A DNA stretch of 14,592 nt from Syntrophomonadaceae bacterium (GTDB lineage: Bacteria; Bacillota; Dethiobacteria; DTU022), in NCBI GenBank assembly GCA_007129055.1, contig SKWE01000141.1:1-14592 (forward strand), written 5' to 3'. Under the pieces are notes generated by a model. That model worked only from the letters and a program-made list of their open reading frames with translations, did not search any database and was not told the origin of the DNA. This document shows positions 7,075-12,847 of this stretch, piece after piece. A program made the position numbers and the translations under genes. Within the stretch, counting starts at the first letter, position 1, and every line of letters starts with the position of its first letter.

Positions 7075-8594
7075 ACAGCGGCACCCCTCTTTCCACCTGC
7101 CATCATCAGGCCAATTTCATTTTCATCCGTTTCATCGGCATCAACAATTCCAACAAGTTCACCGTTATAGATAACAGCAATGCGGTCAGACAAATCAAGA
7201 ATTTCATCGAGTTCCAGCGATATAAGCAGGACAGCCTTACCCTGGTCACGCTGTTCGAGCAGACGCTGGTGTATATATTCTATCGCTCCTACATCCAGGC
7301 CCCTTGTCGGTTGAACTGCAACCAGCAGATCTGGGTTCCCGTCTATTTCCCGTCCAACGATCGCTTTCTGCTGATTACCACCGGAAAGAGAACGGGCTGA
7401 AGCTTCAACACCCTGTCCTGAACGTACATCAAAATCCTTAATGACCCGTTCTGCATGTTCATAGATAGTATCCCAGTTTAACAACCCCCTGGCTGAAAAA
7501 GGAGGCTGGTAATAGTTCTTTAGAATAAAATTCTCCTGTACTGTATAATCTAGCACTAACCCATGTTTGTGCCTGTCTTCGGGGATATGGGCCACACCCT
7601 TTTCTATACGTTCACGAATTGAAAGGTTGCTGATGTCTTCACCATGCAATAATATTTTTCCACCATCCGGCTTCCGCAGTCCGATAACAGCCTCAATTAA
7701 CTCGGATTGCCCATTACCGTCAACTCCCGCCAGACCGACAATTTCACCACACTTAACACCCAGTGAAAAACTCTTTAAGCCATGACCGCCGTCTTTGCCA
7801 TTCACGGTTAACTTTTCCAGGCTTAAAATTTCCTCCTTCGGCCTGGCTTCTTTTTTATCCAGGTCGAATATTACCTTGCGTCCAACCATCATTTCTGCCA
7901 GTTTTTCTTCGCTGGTTTCAGAAACGCTGACCGTTCCTATCACCTTACCCCAGCGAATAACGGTACAGCGATCGGCAATGGACATTATTTCGCGCAGTTT
8001 ATGCGTAATTAGAATTATAGTTTTTCCTTCATCGATCAGGCTGTGCATAATTTTGGTCAGTTCCTGCACTTCCTGGGGGGTTAACACTGCAGTTGGTTCG
8101 TCAAAGATTAATATTTCCGCATCACGATATAACATTTTTATGATTTCCACCCGCTGCTGCATACCCACTGAAACATCTTCAATTTTAGCATCGGGATTAA
8201 CATTTAGATTATAACGTTTTGATAGCTCCCTGATTCGTGAAGATGCACTACGCGTATCTACCATCAGGGCCCTGGTTGGTTCAAGCCCCAGGATAATATT
8301 TTCTGTCACTGTGAAATTATGGACAAGTTTAAAGTGCTGATGGACCATGCCAATTCCCAGGTCATTGGCAATGTTGGGATTGGCTATATTTGTTTTTTTG
8401 CCTCGTAATACTATTGATCCCGAGTCTGGTTGGTAAAGACCGAAAAGAATATTCATTAATGTTGATTTTCCGGCCCCATTTTCCCCGAGCAGGGCATGAA
8501 TTTCCCCTTTTTTCACCTGGAAATCTATATCATCACAGGCAACAATACCGGGAAATTCCTTGCGAATATTGTTCATTTCAACAATATAATCCAA
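7071..8594 (-). CDS. nupO: Nucleoside ABC transporter ATP-binding protein, two fused domains (NupO/YufO-like)
   Basis: This tandem-domain ATPase has about 507 residues and energises nucleoside import. Domain 1 is complete: Walker A GENGAGKST (37-45), signature SVGMQQ (142-147), Walker B ILIFDEP (161-167) and switch histidine in ITHKL (196-200). Domain 2 keeps the LSGGNQQ signature (403-409) but is degenerate elsewhere. GVDGNGQSE (290-298) lacks the Walker A lysine, LLVAVQPTRGLD lacks the usual DE pair, and ISLELDE lacks the switch histidine. This asymmetry is normal for the family. Three starts compete: TTG 8603, ATG 8600 and TTG 8594. GGGAG at 8604-8608 is 0, 3 and 9 bases away from them respectively, and only the last yields the family-like N-terminus MDYIVEMNNIRKEFPGI, so I prefer 8594. 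The gene follows a strong terminator downstream of the binding-protein gene, so expression probably depends on readthrough. Confidence 0.92.
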   Translation of the reverse strand: MDYIVEMNNIRKEFPGIVACDDIDFQVKKGEIHALLGENGAGKSTLMNILFGLYQPDSGSIVLRGKKTNIANPNIANDLGIGMVHQHFKLVHNFTVTENIILGLEPTRALMVDTRSASSRIRELSKRYNLNVNPDAKIEDVSVGMQQRVEIIKMLYRDAEILIFDEPTAVLTPQEVQELTKIMHSLIDEGKTIILITHKLREIMSIADRCTVIRWGKVIGTVSVSETSEEKLAEMMVGRKVIFDLDKKEARPKEEILSLEKLTVNGKDGGHGLKSFSLGVKCGEIVGLAGVDGNGQSELIEAVIGLRKPDGGKILLHGEDISNLSIRERIEKGVAHIPEDRHKHGLVLDYTVQENFILKNYYQPPFSARGLLNWDTIYEHAERVIKDFDVRSGQGVEASARSLSGGNQQKAIVGREIDGNPDLLVAVQPTRGLDVGAIEYIHQRLLEQRDQGKAVLLISLELDEILDLSDRIAVIYNGELVGIVDADETDENEIGLMMAGGKRGAAV

Positions 8595-8663
8595 AAGCAT
8601 CAACTCCCAAAAAAGTTTGTTTCAGCTAAAAATTGGATTTAATCATCTTATTACTTTTTATTA

Positions 8664-8696
8664 TTAAAAAAGGGCGGGTAAACCGCCCTTTTTTAA
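8664..8696 (-). terminator. Strong intrinsic terminator between the binding protein and ATPase genes
   Basis: A perfect 14-bp inverted repeat (8664-8677 with 8683-8696) surrounds a 5-base loop. The GC core is GGGCGG/CCGCCC, flanked by runs of six A and six T, so it reads as a terminator on both strands. On the minus strand it lies 17 bases after the lipoprotein stop and about 70 bases before the ATPase start. No promoter is evident between it and the ATPase. It most likely lowers, rather than blocks, transcription of the downstream transporter genes, giving excess binding protein. Confidence 0.9.
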
Positions 8697-8712
8697 TCGA
8701 TACTTAAAATCA

Positions 8713-9834
8713 CTACTGGATCAGGTCTCCCTGTTCGGCCGAAACAACAATTGTGCCATCTTGAATTAATGCATACACTTCGGCCACAATCGCTTCTACT
8801 TCAGCATCCAGGTTTGGATTGTTATCAGGAATACCAACACCATAGTTTTCAGCACTAAAGGTCAGTATCTGTCCACCGGGAAACTCATTGTTAAGGGCAG
8901 CTTCAATCATATCGTAAGCAACGATATCAATGTTTTTCATTGCCGAGGTAAGAATAATTGAATTGTTGCCTTCATAGATGCCATCGTCATACTGATCGAC
9001 ATCAACACCGATAATCCAAACTTCCTCACCTTCGGCTGCACGAGCCTTAGCTTCATTAATTGAACCTACACCTACACCACCGGCGGCTGCAAACACAGCA
9101 TCAACACCCTTATCAAACATGGCAGCAGCAAGCTGCTGGCCTGCAGCAACGTTATCGAATGTGCCCTGGTAGATAAAATTGTCGGCGTTCATAACAATAT
9201 TGGTGCCGTAATTCTCATTAGCATACAGGACACCCTGCTGGAAACCCCAGTTAAACTTTTGGACAGCAGGTATTTCCATGCCACCGATAAAGCCTACTTC
9301 TCCTTCTTCAAGTTGGAGGGCTGCTGCCAGGCCACCCAGGAATCCTGATTCATGCTCGGCAAAGAAAACTGAAACTACATTGTCATTAACAACAGGATCC
9401 CAATCTCCTGCATGGGGATAGCCATCGTAAATAACAAACATAGTATCGGGATACCTTCCCTGAACCTCGTATAAGGCTTCCTCAAACTTAAAGCCCGGGC
9501 AGATAATTAAATCAAAGCCCGCATCAACCAGGTTTCCTATTTCTGTTATATATTCTGCTGTTGTTTCACCACCTGGCTGCAGGTACCTGGTTTCAAGGCC
9601 AAAATCACTGGCGGCCAGCTGAATGCCTTCCCAGGTGCCCTGGTTGAAAGACTTGTCATCGATGGTCCCTGCGTCAGTAACCATACCGACCCTCAGGTCT
9701 GCTGCTTCCTCTGCAGGTTCACCATTGTCCTCGGCCGGTTCGCCATTTTCATCAACTACCGGTTCATCGGGGCTACAACCGAAAACTGCAAAAACCAAAG
9801 CCAAAACCAAGAATAAACCTAACCACTTTTTCAC
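8713..9834 (-). CDS. nupN: BMP-family nucleoside-binding lipoprotein (substrate-binding protein)
   Basis: This extracellular lipid-anchored receptor delivers nucleosides to the ABC importer. From the GTG start it has 373 residues. The signal peptide MKKWLGLFLVLALVFAVFGC ends in a lipobox cysteine at residue 20. An acidic, glycine/proline/glutamate-rich linker (about 22-45, with repeated GEPAE) precedes the BMP/PnrA domain. Family motifs are DDKSFNQGTWEG (59-70), GFLGG (164-168), GFIGGMEIPAVQKF (181-194), GVDVDQY (276-282) and TSAMKN (296-301). GTG at 9832-9834 is preferred because AGGAGG lies 7 bases upstream and the signal peptide begins directly there. The in-frame ATG at 9874-9876 would overlap the predicted -10 box and add 14 residues before the signal. 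It is first in the operon with its own promoter. The symbol follows B. subtilis nupN; bmpA is an equivalent name. Purine versus pyrimidine preference is not readable. Confidence 0.92.
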   Translation of the reverse strand: MKKWLGLFLVLALVFAVFGCSPDEPVVDENGEPAEDNGEPAEEAADLRVGMVTDAGTIDDKSFNQGTWEGIQLAASDFGLETRYLQPGGETTAEYITEIGNLVDAGFDLIICPGFKFEEALYEVQGRYPDTMFVIYDGYPHAGDWDPVVNDNVVSVFFAEHESGFLGGLAAALQLEEGEVGFIGGMEIPAVQKFNWGFQQGVLYANENYGTNIVMNADNFIYQGTFDNVAAGQQLAAAMFDKGVDAVFAAAGGVGVGSINEAKARAAEGEEVWIIGVDVDQYDDGIYEGNNSIILTSAMKNIDIVAYDMIEAALNNEFPGGQILTFSAENYGVGIPDNNPNLDAEVEAIVAEVYALIQDGTIVVSAEQGDLIQ

Positions 9835-9841
9835 AGTAAAA

Positions 9842-9847
9842 CCTCCT
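9842..9847 (-). promoter_or_regulatory. Ribosome binding site deciding the GTG start of the binding lipoprotein
   Basis: AGGAGG on the minus strand lies 7 bases before GTG 9834, an ideal distance. It sits inside the longer reading frame that begins at ATG 9876, which argues that the longer start is not used. Confidence 0.8.
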
Positions 9848-9872
9848 CTTTTTATTGATCTTACCGAATAGT

Positions 9873-9901
9873 ACATTACTTGAGAATATCGGGCTTGTCA
9901 A
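9873..9901 (-). promoter_or_regulatory. Sigma-A-type promoter of the nucleoside uptake and salvage operon
   Basis: On the minus strand TTGACA (9896-9901) is a perfect -35 box, followed after exactly 17 bases by TAATGT (9873-9878), a moderate -10 box. Transcription would start near 9866, giving a leader of only about 30 bases before the GTG start. That is too short for a purine-type riboswitch, so any control is more likely by a DNA-binding protein. No operator could be recognised. Confidence 0.6.
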
Positions 9902-10045
9902 GCAGAAAAAAGCTTACACAAAGCACATAAATACTGCTTTTTAAGACAGCTAAAATAATATTTCAAACTCTTCTTAAGCTTTCCAAATTATTCTCGATTA
10001 CGTATCCTTTATCCTCTTTTTCTTAATCGCTATTTTTGCAGGATT

Positions 10046-10058
10046 ATCGGGGGCCGAT
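10046..10058 (+). other. Small GC hairpin in the region upstream of ahcY
   Basis: ATCGG and CCGAT pair around a GGG triloop, in an otherwise A/T-rich stretch. TCGC at 10027-10030 and GCGA at 10060-10063 could form an outer stem. Bases 9835-10107 separate the divergent lipoprotein and ahcY genes and hold the operon promoter plus this structure. No confident ahcY promoter was found. It does not match the S-adenosylhomocysteine riboswitch as I know it. Confidence 0.3.
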
Positions 10059-10079
10059 TGCGAAGTATTAAAAGAATAA

Positions 10080-10103
10080 AAAAATCGATAAGGAGAGATT
10101 TTT
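10080..10103 (+). promoter_or_regulatory. ahcY ribosome binding site in the loop of an A/T hairpin
   Basis: AAGGAG (10090-10095) is the Shine-Dalgarno of ahcY, but its distance to the ATG at 10108 is long (12 bases). AAAAATC (10080-10086) and GATTTTT (10097-10103) form a perfect 7-bp stem, placing the Shine-Dalgarno in the 10-base loop. The stem is mostly A-T, hence weak. It could present the site or bring it closer to the start codon. Confidence 0.45.
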
Positions 10104-10107
10104 CACA

Positions 10108-11355
10108 ATGAGCAGTATCAGGAATGCAGAAAAAGCGCCCGAAGGGCACCGGAGAATAGATTGGGTCAGTCGGCACATGCCGGTTTTGAACAAAATTATT
10201 GACCTAAACAGTTCTAAAAAACCCTTTGATGGAATAAAAATGGCCGTATGTATCCACCTGGAAGCAAAATCAGCTTACATGGCAAAGGCCTTTAAGGAAT
10301 GCGGGGCCGAAGTTGTAATTACAGGCAGCAATCCACTGTCAACCCAGGATGCCATCGCGGCAGCCCTGGTGGAAGACGGTATTGAAGTGTATGCCTGGCA
10401 CGGAGCGACAACTGAAGAATACAACCGGCACATCAGGCAGACAGTAGACACGGGCCCACAGCTGATCATCGATGACGGCGGCGACCTGATAACCATGCTG
10501 CATCAGGATCGTCCCGATCTACTGCCCGCTGTAATAGGGGGAGCTGAAGAGACGACCACGGGATTAATCCGCCTGAGAGCCATGGCAGACGAGGGCAAGC
10601 TTGCTTTTCCTGTTATGGCAGTTAATGATGCCATGTGTAAATACCTTTTCGATAACCGCTACGGAACAGGCCAGTCTGTATGGGACGGCATAATGCGTAC
10701 TACAAATCTTTTAATTTCAGGAAAAACAGTTGTAGTTTCAGGGTTTGGATGGTGCGGACGGGGTGTAGCAATGCGGGCTGCCGGATTGGGAGCAAATGTG
10801 ATTATCACCGAAATTGAGCCGGTACATGCCCTTGAAGCCGCCGTTGAAGGCTTCCGGGTAATGACGATGAAAGAAGCGGCACCACTGGGAGATATATTCG
10901 TCACTACCACGGGCTGCAGGGAGATTATTTCAACAGACCATATACCCCTGCTGAAGGAAGGAGCCATACTGAGCAATGCAGGTCATTTTGACTGCGAAAT
11001 CAATAAAGAGGCTTTAAAAGCATACGGTAAACTTGCTGGCCAGCCACGAGAAAATATTGATGAATATAAGCTGAAAAACGGCAGGAGAGTTTACCTGCTG
11101 GGTGAAGGACGACTGGTTAACCTTGCTGCAGGAGACGGCCATCCTGCAGAAATTATGGATCTTTCTTTTGCCCTGCAATATGGTGCGATGGAGTACCTGG
11201 TCAATGAGAAAGGAAATCTTGACAATAAGGTTTTAAAACTGCCTGATGAGCTCGACCGTCAAACAGCAGCCCTGAAACTGGAAGCTATGGGCATAGAAAT
11301 TGATTGTCTGTCATGCAGCCAGGAAGAATATTTGAAGTCCTGGCAGATAGAATAG
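10108..11355 (+). CDS. ahcY: S-adenosylhomocysteine hydrolase (adenosylhomocysteinase)
   Basis: AhcY is a cytoplasmic NAD-dependent enzyme that reversibly hydrolyses S-adenosylhomocysteine to adenosine and homocysteine, relieving product inhibition of methyltransferases. The 415 residues match the shorter archaeal/Thermotoga-type enzyme, without the C-terminal KPDHYRY extension of animal forms. Landmarks are His50 (CIHLEAKSA), SNPLSTQD (74-81), IDDGGDL (121-127), EETTTG (147-152), and Lys178/Asp182 in NDAMCKYLFDNRYGTGQS. The NAD-binding glycine motif is GFGWCGRG (212-219), then NAGHFD (290-295) and GDGHPAEIMDLSF (342-354). It starts with ATG and an AAGGAG upstream. It is the only plus-strand gene, divergent from the nucleoside operon and convergent with comEA. 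The adenosine it releases could be handled by purine salvage, but no purine nucleoside enzyme is in the window. The family call is very secure. Confidence 0.97.
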   Translation: MSSIRNAEKAPEGHRRIDWVSRHMPVLNKIIDLNSSKKPFDGIKMAVCIHLEAKSAYMAKAFKECGAEVVITGSNPLSTQDAIAAALVEDGIEVYAWHGATTEEYNRHIRQTVDTGPQLIIDDGGDLITMLHQDRPDLLPAVIGGAEETTTGLIRLRAMADEGKLAFPVMAVNDAMCKYLFDNRYGTGQSVWDGIMRTTNLLISGKTVVVSGFGWCGRGVAMRAAGLGANVIITEIEPVHALEAAVEGFRVMTMKEAAPLGDIFVTTTGCREIISTDHIPLLKEGAILSNAGHFDCEINKEALKAYGKLAGQPRENIDEYKLKNGRRVYLLGEGRLVNLAAGDGHPAEIMDLSFALQYGAMEYLVNEKGNLDNKVLKLPDELDRQTAALKLEAMGIEIDCLSCSQEEYLKSWQIE

Positions 11356-11356
11356 C

Positions 11357-11935
11357 TTAATATATTGTTATCAGGTCAGCAATATTGTTAAAGGTTGCCT
11401 CACCAATACCGCTTACATCGGTGATATCACGGATATCAGTAAAGAAACCCTGTGACTCACGGTGAGCAATAATCTGCTGTGCCCGGGTGTCACCGATACC
11501 AGGTAAGGCGGTAAGCTCTTTAGCCGAGGCACGGTTTATATTGATCTTGGCATTATCAGAAGCCCCGGAAGCAGCTGCCGGGGCTTCTCCTGTCTTATGG
11601 ATATATATTTGTTCACCATCGATCAGGGGACGGGCCTGGTTAAGTGATACCTGGTCTGCTTCCCCGGTAAAACCGCCACACATATCTATCAGCTCGTAGA
11701 TTCGGGATCCTGCAGGCAAATGATATATGCCGGGGTTATTAACTGCACCGACTGCGTGGACGGTTATTAATTCCAATACTTCAGGCTGTTCGTTTCTTAC
11801 CTCTTCGGATAAAGGTTGGGTTAATTGAGCCTGCGGCCTGCCATGCTCAACAGCCCTCCAGACACCGCCTACCAACAATAGCAGAACCAGAACAACCAAC
11901 ACCAACTTATCTCGCCAGCCGGTTTTTTCTGCCAA
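11357..11935 (-). CDS. comEA: ComEA-like competence DNA-binding protein
   Basis: ComEA is a membrane-anchored DNA receptor of natural transformation that binds double-stranded DNA outside the membrane and passes it to the ComEC channel. The 192-residue protein has a membrane anchor at about 11-26, a linker, an SLBB domain at about 58-112 (VHAVGAVNNPGIYHLPAGS), an Ala/Ser-rich linker (115-129), and a C-terminal helix-hairpin-helix domain (131-192). The two hairpin motifs are LPGIGDTRA (144-152) and VSGIGEATF (174-182). This is the standard Gram-positive ComEA layout and length. The start is TTG, supported by GGAGG 7 bases upstream (11943-11947). Its stop is one base from the ahcY stop, and no comEB or comEC follows, so it stands alone here. 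No clear promoter was found in the 170-base gap upstream. Competence in this organism is not demonstrated. Confidence 0.93.
   Translation of the reverse strand: MAEKTGWRDKLVLVVLVLLLLVGGVWRAVEHGRPQAQLTQPLSEEVRNEQPEVLELITVHAVGAVNNPGIYHLPAGSRIYELIDMCGGFTGEADQVSLNQARPLIDGEQIYIHKTGEAPAAASGASDNAKININRASAKELTALPGIGDTRAQQIIAHRESQGFFTDIRDITDVSGIGEATFNNIADLITIY
11558..11588. repeat. Perfect 11-bp GC-rich inverted repeat inside comEA
   Basis: AGAAGCCCCGG (11558-11568) and its exact reverse complement (11578-11588) flank a 9-base loop. It encodes part of the Ala/Ser-rich linker between the SLBB and helix-hairpin-helix domains. Neither strand shows a following T-run, so it is not a typical terminator. 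It may be a by-product of low-complexity Gly/Ala/Pro codons or a transcript structure. Confidence 0.6.
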
Positions 11936-12049
11936 TTAAAGACCTCCCATACCAGGTATATATTTTGTTTTTTATGCTTGTTAGCTATAATTAAACAGAA
12001 TAAGTGAGATTAATTCTCTTTTACAGTGTTTATTTCCTGCCTTGAAATC

Positions 12050-12082
12050 AAAAAACCGGCACCTGTTTTTAAGTGCCGGTTT
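12050..12082 (-). terminator. Intrinsic terminator of the Asp23 gene
   Basis: A 10-bp stem (AAACCGGCAC at 12053-12062 with GTGCCGGTTT at 12073-12082) encloses a 10-base loop. On the minus strand it is followed by six T in a row (12055 to 12050). It begins 25 bases after the Asp23 stop codon and separates that gene from comEA. Confidence 0.85.
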
Positions 12083-12107
12083 CCAAAACTAATCTAACCT
12101 TATTAAC

Positions 12108-12557
12108 TTATTTCTTTTCTTTGTCTTTTTTATCCTTATCTTCCTGCTCTTCTTCTTCCTCAGGCAGGTTAATGCCGAGTACGTTAATGTTTATGGCCAA
12201 TACTTTTAAGCCGGTAGTTTTCTCAACATGCGTACGTACTTCTTTTTTAAGCTTATCTGTAGCTTCAACAATCGATACACCATATTCAACTATAATATTA
12301 AGGTCTATGGTAACTTTATCTTCATCAACATGAACCTTGATGCCCTTGGTCATATCTTTGCGTCCAAGGCGCTCAGCTATTCCCCCTACAACACCGCCGC
12401 TCATTCCTGCAACTCCGGGAACATCACTGGAAATAATACTGGTTATAACGGCGATTACCTCTGAAGATATACGAATACTGTCTCCTTCTTTAGATGGATC
12501 AGGCTTCAAAACAGCTTCAGTTGTTCCTGCATCTTTCCCTTTTTTTTCTTCACTCAT
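12108..12557 (-). CDS. Asp23/Gls24 family envelope stress response protein
   Basis: This small soluble protein (149 residues) belongs to the Asp23/Gls24 (DUF322) family, common in Bacillota. The family core runs from about residue 28 to 130: IRISSEVIAVITSIISSDVP, the Gly-rich VAGMSGGVVGGIAERLG, GIKVHVDEDKVTIDLNIIVEYG, and the C-terminal VLAININVLGINLPEE. Both ends are highly charged and probably disordered (lysine/acid-rich start, EEEEEQEDKDKKDKEKK end). No membrane segment is present, so membrane attachment, if any, would need a partner such as AmaP, which is not here. The ATG start has AAGGAGG 7 bases upstream. The gene stands between a perfect sigma-A promoter and a good terminator, so it is probably a strongly expressed monocistronic unit. 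Members have been linked to cell-envelope stress and lipid homeostasis; the role here is unknown. Confidence 0.92.
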   Translation of the reverse strand: MSEEKKGKDAGTTEAVLKPDPSKEGDSIRISSEVIAVITSIISSDVPGVAGMSGGVVGGIAERLGRKDMTKGIKVHVDEDKVTIDLNIIVEYGVSIVEATDKLKKEVRTHVEKTTGLKVLAININVLGINLPEEEEEQEDKDKKDKEKK

Positions 12558-12585
12558 TTTGTATCCTCCTTATTAAGATAATAGA

Positions 12586-12606
12586 AGCCGGATATATAAA
12601 CCGGCT
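12586..12606 (-). other. Hairpin in the Asp23 mRNA leader
   Basis: AGCCGG (12586-12591) and CCGGCT (12601-12606) form a 6-bp GC stem with a 9-base A/T loop. It falls within the predicted leader (about 12558-12689), roughly 20 bases before the ribosome binding site. The sequence after it is pyrimidine-rich but not a real U-tract, so a weak attenuator or an mRNA-stabilising hairpin is possible. Confidence 0.4.
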
Positions 12607-12695
12607 GTTCCAGGCAAACCATGATCAGTGGATAATAAAAGCAACGTAGAATTAGAACAAACAACCTAATGCGATATCTTTAATCTTCTTATTAT

Positions 12696-12724
12696 ATTAT
12701 ATAATCTGAATATACTCCTGTCAA
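12696..12724 (-). promoter_or_regulatory. Perfect-consensus sigma-A promoter of the Asp23 gene
   Basis: On the minus strand TTGACA (12719-12724), a 17-base spacer and TATAAT (12696-12701) match the vegetative promoter consensus at all 12 positions with ideal spacing. Transcription would start near 12689, leaving about 130 bases of leader before the ATG at 12557. The 290 bases between leuS and the Asp23 gene hold this promoter, the leader hairpin and a possible leuS terminator. Confidence 0.88.
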
Positions 12725-12739
12725 GGGATCATGACCGGA

Positions 12740-12771
12740 AAAAGCCTGAAATACAAGCTTTAGTGGCTTTT
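12740..12771 (-). terminator. Possible leuS terminator
   Basis: AAAAGCC and GGCTTTT form a 7-bp stem (12740-12746 with 12765-12771). On the minus strand it ends in five T, about 80 bases after the leuS stop and just before the Asp23 promoter. The 18-base loop and short U-run make it a weak candidate. A second inverted repeat at 12794-12819 (CCTGCA/TGCAGG) has no T-run. Confidence 0.4.
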
Positions 12772-12847
12772 CTAACAGCTTCAAATAACAGTCCCTGCAG
12801 TTAAGGAATTTCTTGCAGGTAGCTTATAGCTTAGGCAAAACGCCCTG

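Noticed and set aside
7071..8594. Degenerate second ATP-binding domain of the nucleoside transporter ATPase as a novelty
   Set aside because: Loss of the Walker A lysine and catalytic residues in the second half is typical of this tandem-domain importer family.
9835..9866. Purine-type riboswitch ahead of the nucleoside operon
   Set aside because: The predicted leader is only about 30 bases, with no aptamer-like structure.
9905..9942. AAAAAGC/GCTTTTT inverted repeat between the divergent genes
   Set aside because: Neither flanking gene ends here, the loop is over 20 bases and the arms are almost all A/T. Probably compositional.
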